DNA of 44,276 nucleotides, from NCBI GenBank assembly GCA_045617725.1, contig JAZLJD010000055.1:1-44276 (forward strand), in the 5' to 3' direction. The stretch is from JAZLJD01 sp045617725. GTDB lineage: Bacteria > Bacillota > Clostridia > Lachnospirales > Lachnospiraceae. The position numbers were made by a program, and so were the translations under genes. This document shows positions 38,610-44,276 of this stretch, one piece after another (positions within the stretch are counted from its first letter, which is position 1; the number at the start of each line of letters is the position of its first letter). The notes under the pieces are model-generated. The model had not been told where the DNA came from, did not search any database, and saw only the letters and a list, made by a program, of their open reading frames with translations.

Positions 38610-38643
38610 TCCGGTAAGTAAGTCCGAAGGAAGCATTACCGGA
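38610..38643 (+). other. rpoA-rplQ intercistronic hairpin
   Basis: TCCGGTAA (38610-38617) pairs with TTACCGGA (38636-38643), with a small TCC/GGA helix in the loop. No T-tract follows. Confidence 0.6.
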
Positions 38644-38663
38644 TGAGACAGAAAGGAGCCACT

Positions 38664-39200
38664 ATGGCAGAGTACAGAAAGCTTGGCAGAACAAGCGATC
38701 AGAGAAAGGCTTTACTTAGAAGCCAGGTAACTTCCCTTGTATGCAAGGGCAGAATCATTACAACCGAAGCTAAGGCTAAAGAAGTTCAGAAGATTGTTGA
38801 AGGACTTATCGCATTAGCAATTAAGGAAAAAGACAACTTTGAGACCGTTAAGGTAACCGCAAAGGTTCCCCGTAAGGATAAGAACGGCAAGAGAGTTAAG
38901 GAAGAGAAAGACGGCAAGAAGATTACCGTATTCGATGAAGTTGAGAAAGAAATCAAGAAGGATGCTCCTTCTAGACTTCATGCACGCAGACAGATGCTTA
39001 AAGTATTCTATCCTGTAAAAGAAGTTCCCACTCAGGCCGCTGGCAAAAAGAAAGCTACCAAGGAGATTGACCTCGTAGCAAAGATGTTCGATGAGATCGC
39101 ACCTAAGTATGTAGGACGTAACGGTGGTTACACCAGAATCGTTAAGATTGGTCCTCGTAAGGGTGACGCAGCTATGGAAGTAGTACTTGAGTTAGTTTAA
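38664..39200 (+). CDS. rplQ: 50S ribosomal protein L17, long form
   Basis: 178 aa, compared with about 115-130 in most bacteria. The core MAEYRKLGRTSDQRKALLRS and the C-terminal YTRIVKIGPRKGDAAMEVVL are typical. Between them is a lysine-rich insertion (about residues 70-140), including KVPRKDKNGKRVKEEKDG and AAGKKKATKEIDLVAKMFDE. L17 lies near the exit tunnel. ATG 38664 (AGGAG upstream) matches the canonical start; ATG 38643 is rejected. A strong terminator follows. Confidence 0.95.
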   Translation: MAEYRKLGRTSDQRKALLRSQVTSLVCKGRIITTEAKAKEVQKIVEGLIALAIKEKDNFETVKVTAKVPRKDKNGKRVKEEKDGKKITVFDEVEKEIKKDAPSRLHARRQMLKVFYPVKEVPTQAAGKKKATKEIDLVAKMFDEIAPKYVGRNGGYTRIVKIGPRKGDAAMEVVLELV

Positions 39201-39212
39201 GATTGTCTTTAG

Positions 39213-39238
39213 AGGGCGACAGTATTGTCGCCCTTTTT
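39213..39238 (+). terminator. terminator of the alpha operon
   Basis: AGGGCGAC/GTCGCCCT, 8 bp, 6-nt loop AGTATT, followed by TTTTTCT. Confidence 0.93.
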
Positions 39239-39273
39239 CTCTATTTAGAAACTGTTAACTTTTTAGGAGTGTT

Positions 39274-40140
39274 ATGGGTATTATAAAGACTGAAAAACTG
39301 GGTTTTGATTATATTCGCCGCGATGACGATGGCAATGTAGAAGAAATCGTCAGAGCATTGGATGATGTCGAAATCGGCATTGAGAAGGGCGAATTTGTCG
39401 CAATTTTGGGCCACAACGGCTCCGGCAAGTCCACCCTGGCCAAACACCTTAATGCGATTTTGTATCCCACGGAAGGCACAGTCTGGGTAGACGATATGGA
39501 TACCTGCGATGAAGGCCTTCTATGGAATATACGGTGTACGGCCGGCATGGTTTTTCAGAATCCGGATAACCAGATTATCGCGCAGCTCGTCGAGGAAGAC
39601 GTTGCTTTTGGCCCCGAAAACCTGGGAATACCCACGAAAGAAATACGCGAACGCGTAAAGGAAAGCCTGAAAGCAGTCGGTATGGAAGACTATGCGGGCT
39701 TCTCGCCCACAAAGCTTTCCGGTGGCCAAAAACAACGTGTTTCCATTGCAGGCATTCTCGCAATGCATCCGAAGTGTATTGTTTTGGACGAGCCGACCGC
39801 AATGCTTGACCCGAGAGGACGCTATGAAGTAATGCGTGCTCTGCAGGGACTCAATGATGTGGAAAAGATTACCATCATTCTGATTACGCATAACATGGAG
39901 GAGGCGGCACTTGCACAGCGGGTCATCGTTATGGACCATGGCCATGTTGTGATGGAAGGAAGCCCCCGCGATGTATTTAAGCAGGAGGATAAGCTTTTGG
40001 AACTTAGGCTGGATGTGCCCGAAATTACGAAACTTGCACATGAACTTCGGAAGTGCGGCATTCCGATTCGCGCGGACATTTTGACGGAGAAAGAGATGCG
40101 GGAGGAACTGATTCCTCTTTTGAAAGGAGCCCTTCAATGA
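39274..40140 (+). CDS. ecfA1: energy-coupling factor transporter ATPase EcfA1
   Basis: 288 aa. One of two ATPases that drive group II ECF importers for vitamins and trace metals, shared by several S components encoded elsewhere. Walker A GHNGSGKST, signature LSGGQKQR, Walker B CIVLDEPTAMLD and H-loop LITHNMEEA are all intact. SD TAGGAG precedes ATG 39274. Its stop overlaps the ecfA2 start (ATGA), giving coupled synthesis of the heterodimer. No promoter is obvious in the 35-nt gap after the rplQ terminator. Confidence 0.95.
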   Translation: MGIIKTEKLGFDYIRRDDDGNVEEIVRALDDVEIGIEKGEFVAILGHNGSGKSTLAKHLNAILYPTEGTVWVDDMDTCDEGLLWNIRCTAGMVFQNPDNQIIAQLVEEDVAFGPENLGIPTKEIRERVKESLKAVGMEDYAGFSPTKLSGGQKQRVSIAGILAMHPKCIVLDEPTAMLDPRGRYEVMRALQGLNDVEKITIILITHNMEEAALAQRVIVMDHGHVVMEGSPRDVFKQEDKLLELRLDVPEITKLAHELRKCGIPIRADILTEKEMREELIPLLKGALQ

Positions 40141-40985
40141 CATTGATTGCAGATCATGTCAATTACATATACGGTGTCGATACAGAGCAGTCCGTGCATG
40201 CCCTTAGGGACGTGAATCTGGTGATTCCGGACGGCAAGTTTATCGGAGTGATTGGGCACACCGGCTCCGGCAAGTCTACTCTTTTGCAGGTGTTGAACGG
40301 CCTTTTGAAGCCTACGAGCGGTACGGTTTACCTGGATGGCGAGGACATTTTTGAAAAATCCTTCGACCGTCGCAAGCTTCGTTCCAAGGTCGGGCTCGTT
40401 TTTCAGTATCCCGAGCATCAGCTTTTTGAAGTGAATGTCTTTAAGGACGTATGCTTTGGCCCCAAAAACCTCGGACTTTCGACCGCAGACGTCGAATTTC
40501 GGGCATATGAAGCCCTGAAGGCTGTCGGCATCGAGGATTCCTGCTTTTATCAGTCGCCGTTTGACCTTTCCGGAGGCCAAAAACGACGCGTTGCCATCGC
40601 GGGCGTTCTGGCAATGAAACCGCAGATTCTCATTCTGGATGAGCCGACTGCGGGCCTTGACCCTATGGGACGGTGCGAAATCCTTGAAATGATTCAAAAG
40701 CTTCAAAAGGAGCTTCATATTACGATTATTTTGGTTAGTCACAGCATGGAAGATGTGGCCCATTATGTGGAACGACTGATTGTGATGGATCACGGCAGTG
40801 TATTACTCGATGATGATGTCAGGGAAGTGTTTAAGAACAGGGACCTCCTTCAGAGTGTCGGCTTAAATGTACCCGAAATGACGAATCTTTTGTATGACTT
40901 ACACGCAGCCGGCATTCCCGTTCGCACGGATGCAATGACGGTTATGGAAGTCGCAGACGAAATTATGAGATTGACAGGCAGATAG
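40137..40985 (+). CDS. ecfA2: energy-coupling factor transporter ATPase EcfA2
   Basis: 282 aa from ATG 40137, inside the ATGA overlap with ecfA1; SD AAGGAG lies 8 nt upstream. Walker A GHTGSGKST, signature LSGGQKRR, Walker B ILILDEPTAGLD and H-loop LVSHSMED are intact. It pairs with EcfA1 and docks to the coupling helices of EcfT. ecfT begins 5 nt after its stop. Confidence 0.95.
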   Translation: MTLIADHVNYIYGVDTEQSVHALRDVNLVIPDGKFIGVIGHTGSGKSTLLQVLNGLLKPTSGTVYLDGEDIFEKSFDRRKLRSKVGLVFQYPEHQLFEVNVFKDVCFGPKNLGLSTADVEFRAYEALKAVGIEDSCFYQSPFDLSGGQKRRVAIAGVLAMKPQILILDEPTAGLDPMGRCEILEMIQKLQKELHITIILVSHSMEDVAHYVERLIVMDHGSVLLDDDVREVFKNRDLLQSVGLNVPEMTNLLYDLHAAGIPVRTDAMTVMEVADEIMRLTGR

Positions 40986-40990
40986 AATTT

Positions 40991-41812
40991 ATGATTAAGG
41001 ATATTACCTTAGGACAATACTATAGTACGAAATCCTTTCTGCATTCGCTGGATCCGAGGACCAAGATTGCACTAACCTTTTCGTATTTATTGTCACTGTT
41101 CCTTTTTCAAAACTTCATAGGATATTTTTTGGCATTCCTGTATCTGGGTATGATGATAGCTCTGTCCGGAGTTCCGCTTAAGTACATGCTGCGAGGAATG
41201 CGTTCCATTTTTGTGCTTCTACTGTTTACGGTGGTGTTAAATTTGTTTTTGACGCCGGGGGAACTGCTTGCGTCATGGTGGATTTTCAAAATCAGCCGTG
41301 AAGGCCTCAGGATGGCACTGCTTATGGGCCTGAGACTGAGCTTTCTGATTGTCGGGTCCTCCATTATGACCTTTACGACGACGCCCAGTCGCCTTACGGA
41401 CGGACTTGAACGGGTTATGCTTCCTCTTAAATTCATCGGCGTTCCCGTGCATGAGATTGCGATGATGCTGTCGATTGCACTCCGGTTCATTCCGATTCTG
41501 GTGGATGAGACGGACAAAATCATGAAGGCACAGATATCACGTGGTGCAGATTTCGAAAGCGGTGGTATTGTGAAGAAGGTGAAGGGACTTGTTCCTCTTC
41601 TTGTGCCGTTGTTCGTTTCGGCCTTTCGAAGTGCCGGCGATCTGGCAATGGCAATGGAGGTGCGCTGCTACCGTGGCGGCGAAGGAAGAACGAAACTGAA
41701 TCCGCTTAAATATAAGAAGTCGGATGCTCTTATGTTTGCGGTTATGGTCCTTTATGTAGTAGTCGGTAAACTGTTCCTTGTGTTCTTAAAGAGCAAGGGA
41801 ATCGATTTTTAG
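40991..41812 (+). CDS. ecfT: energy-coupling factor transporter transmembrane protein EcfT
   Basis: 273 aa with five or so membrane segments. It transmits ATP-driven motion from EcfA1/EcfA2 to a substrate-binding S component. SFLHSLDPRTKIALTFSYLL is the usual N-terminus; the two cytoplasmic coupling helices carry AQISRGADFESGG and MAMEVRCYRGGEGRTKL, the second close to the family's ARG-type motif. No S component is in the window, consistent with a shared group II module. truA follows 9 nt later. Confidence 0.94.
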   Translation: MIKDITLGQYYSTKSFLHSLDPRTKIALTFSYLLSLFLFQNFIGYFLAFLYLGMMIALSGVPLKYMLRGMRSIFVLLLFTVVLNLFLTPGELLASWWIFKISREGLRMALLMGLRLSFLIVGSSIMTFTTTPSRLTDGLERVMLPLKFIGVPVHEIAMMLSIALRFIPILVDETDKIMKAQISRGADFESGGIVKKVKGLVPLLVPLFVSAFRSAGDLAMAMEVRCYRGGEGRTKLNPLKYKKSDALMFAVMVLYVVVGKLFLVFLKSKGIDF

Positions 41813-41821
41813 CAGGTGTTT

Positions 41822-42580
41822 ATGAAACGATTTTGCATCAAAGTAGCTTATGACGGAACCCGATATCATGGCTGGCAGGCACAGGATGGCACCTCGCAGA
41901 CCATTGAAGGTGTGCTGAACGAAGCCCTCAGCGTGCTTCTGAACGAGCACATAGAGGTAATCGGCGCTTCCCGTACGGACGCCGGAGTGCATGCACTCGG
42001 GAATCTTGCCGTGTTTGACAGTGATACGACGATACCGGGCGACCGGCTTTTGTACGCAATCAATCCGCTTCTTCCTGCCGATATTCGCGTCGTGGAAAGT
42101 TATGAGACGGATCCTGCATTCCACCCGCGGCACGGGAATTTTCGAAAGCGTTACGAGTATCGCGTTTTGAATACCGAGTTCCCGGATCCCATGCGACGCT
42201 TGTACAGCTGGCATGTGGGCTATCATCTCGATATCGCATTAATGCAGAAGGCATGTGCCGCTTTAATCGGCGAGCATGATTTCCGTGCATTTTGTGCAAG
42301 CGGCTCGCAGGCACTTACGACGGTTCGCACGATTTATACCGCCGAGGTTATTCAAAAGGGCGATGAGATTGTTTTTGGCATCGAAGGAAACGGATTTTTA
42401 TACAACATGGTACGCATCATAGCGGGAACGCTTGTGGACATAGGACGGGGGAGACTGTCGCCCGAATGCATCGCCGAGGCATTGGAAAGCGGAGAACGTA
42501 CCGCGGTGGGCCTGACGGCGCCTGCTTGCGGCCTCGTATTAATCGGATATACTTTGCAAAAAGTAATTGACACGGACTGA
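41822..42580 (+). CDS. truA: tRNA pseudouridine(38-40) synthase TruA
   Basis: 252 aa. It isomerises uridines at positions 38-40 in the tRNA anticodon arm. CIKVAYDGTRYHGWQAQDG opens it and GASRTDAGVHALGN contains catalytic Asp53. FHPRHGNFRKRYEYRVL and EGNGFLYNMVRIIAGTLVDI are diagnostic. ATG 41822 (AGGTG upstream) is preferred over GTG 41816. Its 3' end contains the -35 of the rplM promoter. The ecf-truA-rplM order is a conserved Clostridia arrangement. Confidence 0.95.
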   Translation: MKRFCIKVAYDGTRYHGWQAQDGTSQTIEGVLNEALSVLLNEHIEVIGASRTDAGVHALGNLAVFDSDTTIPGDRLLYAINPLLPADIRVVESYETDPAFHPRHGNFRKRYEYRVLNTEFPDPMRRLYSWHVGYHLDIALMQKACAALIGEHDFRAFCASGSQALTTVRTIYTAEVIQKGDEIVFGIEGNGFLYNMVRIIAGTLVDIGRGRLSPECIAEALESGERTAVGLTAPACGLVLIGYTLQKVIDTD

Positions 42581-42595
42581 ACTAGTGAATATAAT
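42567..42595 (+). promoter_or_regulatory. consensus promoter for rplM-rpsI
   Basis: TTGACA, exactly 17 nt, TATAAT: both hexamers are perfect. The -35 lies in the last codons of truA. Confidence 0.93.
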
Positions 42596-42605
42596 GTTCT
42601 AGTGT

Positions 42606-42732
42606 GACGTCAGAAGGGTGTATTCTGCCTTCTCATCAGAATTACCCGTATCGGAACTCCTGCCCCGGAGAACCGTTACTGCGTCTTAATGAAATCAAAC
42701 CGCGAGGTATGGCCCGGACATCTGTACCTTTT
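42606..42732 (+). promoter_or_regulatory. structured rplM (L13) leader
   Basis: GACG/CGTC (42606-42609/42682-42685) encloses an AGAAGG/CCTTCT hairpin (42612-42617/42628-42633) and a CGGAACTCC/GGAGAACCG hairpin with a symmetric AA/AA internal loop (42652-42675). An 8-bp hairpin plus TTTT (42705-42732) follows. L13 leaders upstream of rplM are known in Firmicutes; I did not match a consensus. Confidence 0.55.
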
Positions 42733-42773
42733 GGGAATGGAAAACAGTTGCATATTTTAATGGAGGATATACT

Positions 42774-43202
42774 ATGAAGACATTTATGGCTAGCCCCGCT
42801 ACCATTGATAGAAAATGGTATGTAGTTGATGCTACAGGCATGACCCTTGGTCGTCTTTCCGCTGAAGTTGCCAAGGTTTTAAGAGGAAAGAACAAACCTA
42901 TTTTTACACCTCATATTGATACAGGCGATTATGTAATCGTTGTTAACGCTGAGAAGATTAAGGTTACCGGACGTAAGCTTGATCAGAAGGTATACTATCA
43001 TCATTCAGATTATGTTGGCGGTATGAAGGAGGCTACTCTCCGTGAAATGCTTGCCAAGAAACCCGAAGCAGTTATTGAACTTGCAGTTAAGGGTATGCTT
43101 CCTAAGGGACCTTTAGGAAACGAGATGTACAAGAAACTCTTCGTTTACGCTGGTGCTGAGCATCCTCATGCAGCTCAGAAACCCGAAGCATTAACGTTCT
43201 AA
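42774..43202 (+). CDS. rplM: 50S ribosomal protein L13
   Basis: 142 aa. L13 is an early assembly protein of the large subunit. KTFMASPATIDRKWYVVDAT and the middle PHIDTGDYVIVVNAEKIKVT are diagnostic, as is the ending KLFVYAGAEHPHAAQKPE. SD GGAGG lies 8-9 nt upstream. It has its own strong promoter and leader, and forms the usual pair with rpsI 23 nt downstream. Confidence 0.98.
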   Translation: MKTFMASPATIDRKWYVVDATGMTLGRLSAEVAKVLRGKNKPIFTPHIDTGDYVIVVNAEKIKVTGRKLDQKVYYHHSDYVGGMKEATLREMLAKKPEAVIELAVKGMLPKGPLGNEMYKKLFVYAGAEHPHAAQKPEALTF

Positions 43203-43225
43203 TAACTGAAAGGAGATAATAAGTC

Positions 43226-43633
43226 ATGGCTAAAGCAAAAGCAGCAGCAGCTAAGTTCTACGGAACTGGTAGAAGAAAGAAATCTATCGCAAGAGTATAT
43301 ATGACTCCCGGTAAAGGAAATATTACAATTAACAAGAGAGACCTTGATGAGTACTTCGGACTTGATACCCTTAAGGTAATCGTTCGTCAGCCCCTTGCAG
43401 CTACCGAGACTCTTGACAAATATGATGTTAAGGTTACTGTTTACGGTGGTGGTACTACCGGCCAGGCAGGCGCTATCCGTCATGGTATCGCTCGTGCATT
43501 ACTTAAGGTTGATGGTGATTTCAGACCTGTTCTTAAGAAAGCAGGCTACTTAACCAGAGATCCTCGTATGAAGGAAAGAAAGAAGTACGGCTTAAAGAAA
43601 GCAAGACGTGCTCCTCAGTTCTCAAAGAGATAA
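43226..43633 (+). CDS. rpsI: 30S ribosomal protein S9
   Basis: 135 aa. S9 lies in the 30S head and its C-terminal tail (ARRAPQFSKR) reaches P-site tRNA. KFYGTGRRKKSIARVYMTPG near the start and VYGGGTTGQAGAIRHGIARA are diagnostic. SD AAAGGAG lies 9 nt before ATG 43226. A clear terminator follows. The last gene in the window, a recombinase, faces it. Confidence 0.98.
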   Translation: MAKAKAAAAKFYGTGRRKKSIARVYMTPGKGNITINKRDLDEYFGLDTLKVIVRQPLAATETLDKYDVKVTVYGGGTTGQAGAIRHGIARALLKVDGDFRPVLKKAGYLTRDPRMKERKKYGLKKARRAPQFSKR

Positions 43634-43660
43634 TCAAGAGAATATTTCAAAGAATTTACA

Positions 43661-43692
43661 AACCTCGGAAATCCAGTGTTTCCGGGGTTTTT
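43661..43692 (+). terminator. terminator of rplM-rpsI
   Basis: An 11-bp stem (AACCTCGGAAA with TTTCCGGGGTT, one T-G pair), 7-nt loop, then T5 and CTTTT. Confidence 0.9.
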
Positions 43693-43789
43693 CTTTTATC
43701 TTGAAACGTCGTGAGCAGTGGTGAAATCCCCTAAATTTTGAACGGTAATAAGCGAGTAAGCAGCAGGTAGGAAGCAAAAATATCACTTA

Positions 43790-44276
43790 TTAGATTTTAT
43801 TTATTGCTTCCAAGAGTGCATTTACATCAAGGTGGGTGTAGACACGTTCCGTCAGTGTCATGGCTCCGCTATGGCCTACAATCTTCTTGATCATGGTCTG
43901 ATCTACATGAGCTTCAGCTAACATTGATATGCAGGTGTGTCTGGTATCATGCGGCGTATGGTCGAAACTTAAGGCTTCCATGAGCGGTGTCCAGTAACTG
44001 TCGTAATAGTTCCTGTAAGTAAAGTGTTTCTGATCTAAGGTGTGAAGCAAGTATTCGCATTCAGAACTTTTATACCAGGCTTTGTAGAATGGAAGAACCT
44101 TATCTGCTATGGGAACTCTTCGTATGCCGTTCTCTGTCTTGCTGGCTGTTACATCGAAGTATTGCTCCTCCAGATTTACGTTCTCTTTCTTAAGATCAAG
44201 GAATTCAGAGATTCTGCATCCGTTGTATATGAGCATCAGTATGATCTGATAGAACGGATCATCTTTCTGATCCCAA
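43790..44276 (-). CDS. tyrosine recombinase/phage integrase, C-terminal catalytic part (truncated by window edge)
   Basis: The frame stays open to the window end, so about 161 C-terminal residues are visible and the start is outside. The catalytic set of the tyrosine recombinases is present: Arg in YNGCRISEFLDL, Lys in the beta-hairpin around TASKTENGIRRVP, HDTRHTCISMLAE (His-x-x-Arg), GHSGAMTLTERVYTHLD (His and the nucleophile Tyr). Such enzymes integrate phages, ICEs and other islands. It reads toward the rplM-rpsI terminator, so a mobile element probably occupies the DNA beyond the window. No attachment repeat could be identified in the 97 nt between the terminator and its stop. Confidence 0.9.
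   Translation of the reverse strand, partial: WDQKDDPFYQIILMLIYNGCRISEFLDLKKENVNLEEQYFDVTASKTENGIRRVPIADKVLPFYKAWYKSSECEYLLHTLDQKHFTYRNYYDSYWTPLMEALSFDHTPHDTRHTCISMLAEAHVDQTMIKKIVGHSGAMTLTERVYTHLDVNALLEAINKI

Overview
The window looks like a chromosomal segment of a Lachnospiraceae-type member of the Clostridia. The evidence is the S10-spc-alpha ribosomal cluster running into secY-adk-map-infA-rpmJ, rpsD lying between rpsK and rpoA, a zinc-type S14, a long-form L17, and the ecfA1-ecfA2-ecfT-truA-rplM-rpsI continuation. No species is claimed. No tRNA, rRNA or CRISPR array was seen.

Region 1 (1-8.0 kb), visibly A+T-rich: the end of a PfkB-type sugar kinase, then a co-directional surface-polysaccharide cluster. 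It holds a GT2 and two GT4 glycosyltransferases, a glucuronyl C5-epimerase-like protein, a Wzy/O-antigen-ligase-like polymerase and a Wzx-type flippase, followed by a small orphan ORF.

Region 2 (8.0-20.3 kb), higher G+C: an ArsB/NhaD-type permease behind what reads as a yybP-ykoY (Mn2+) riboswitch with a 17-bp terminator; a tandem-TIR plus Sel1/TPR protein translationally coupled to an unknown 151-aa protein; a small ABC exporter pair; a DUF2161-like nuclease-fold protein predicted to be leaderless; a tight run of TetR, REC-HD-GYP, Hpt, BirA and CysK; a convergent SAM methyltransferase; and an EamA transporter.

Region 3 (20.3-22.8 kb): mobile DNA. A 115-bp nested-palindrome (MITE-like) sequence abuts a unit of about 2.37 kb bounded by 22-bp perfect inverted repeats. 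The unit carries a Uma2-family gene, a putative minus-strand small RNA and an IS30-type transposase. It ends 37 bp upstream of the S10 operon promoter.

Region 4 (22.8-39.2 kb): the S10, spc and alpha ribosomal protein genes with secY, adk, map, infA and rpmJ. Two leaders carry terminator-like hairpins (before rpsJ and between rpmJ and rpsM), and several intercistronic gaps hold compact hairpins. A terminator plus a new promoter splits the run between infA and rpmJ.

Region 5 (39.2-44.3 kb): the ECF transporter energising module and truA, then a consensus promoter, a structured leader and rplM-rpsI. The window ends inside a minus-strand tyrosine recombinase, suggesting that a mobile element begins here.
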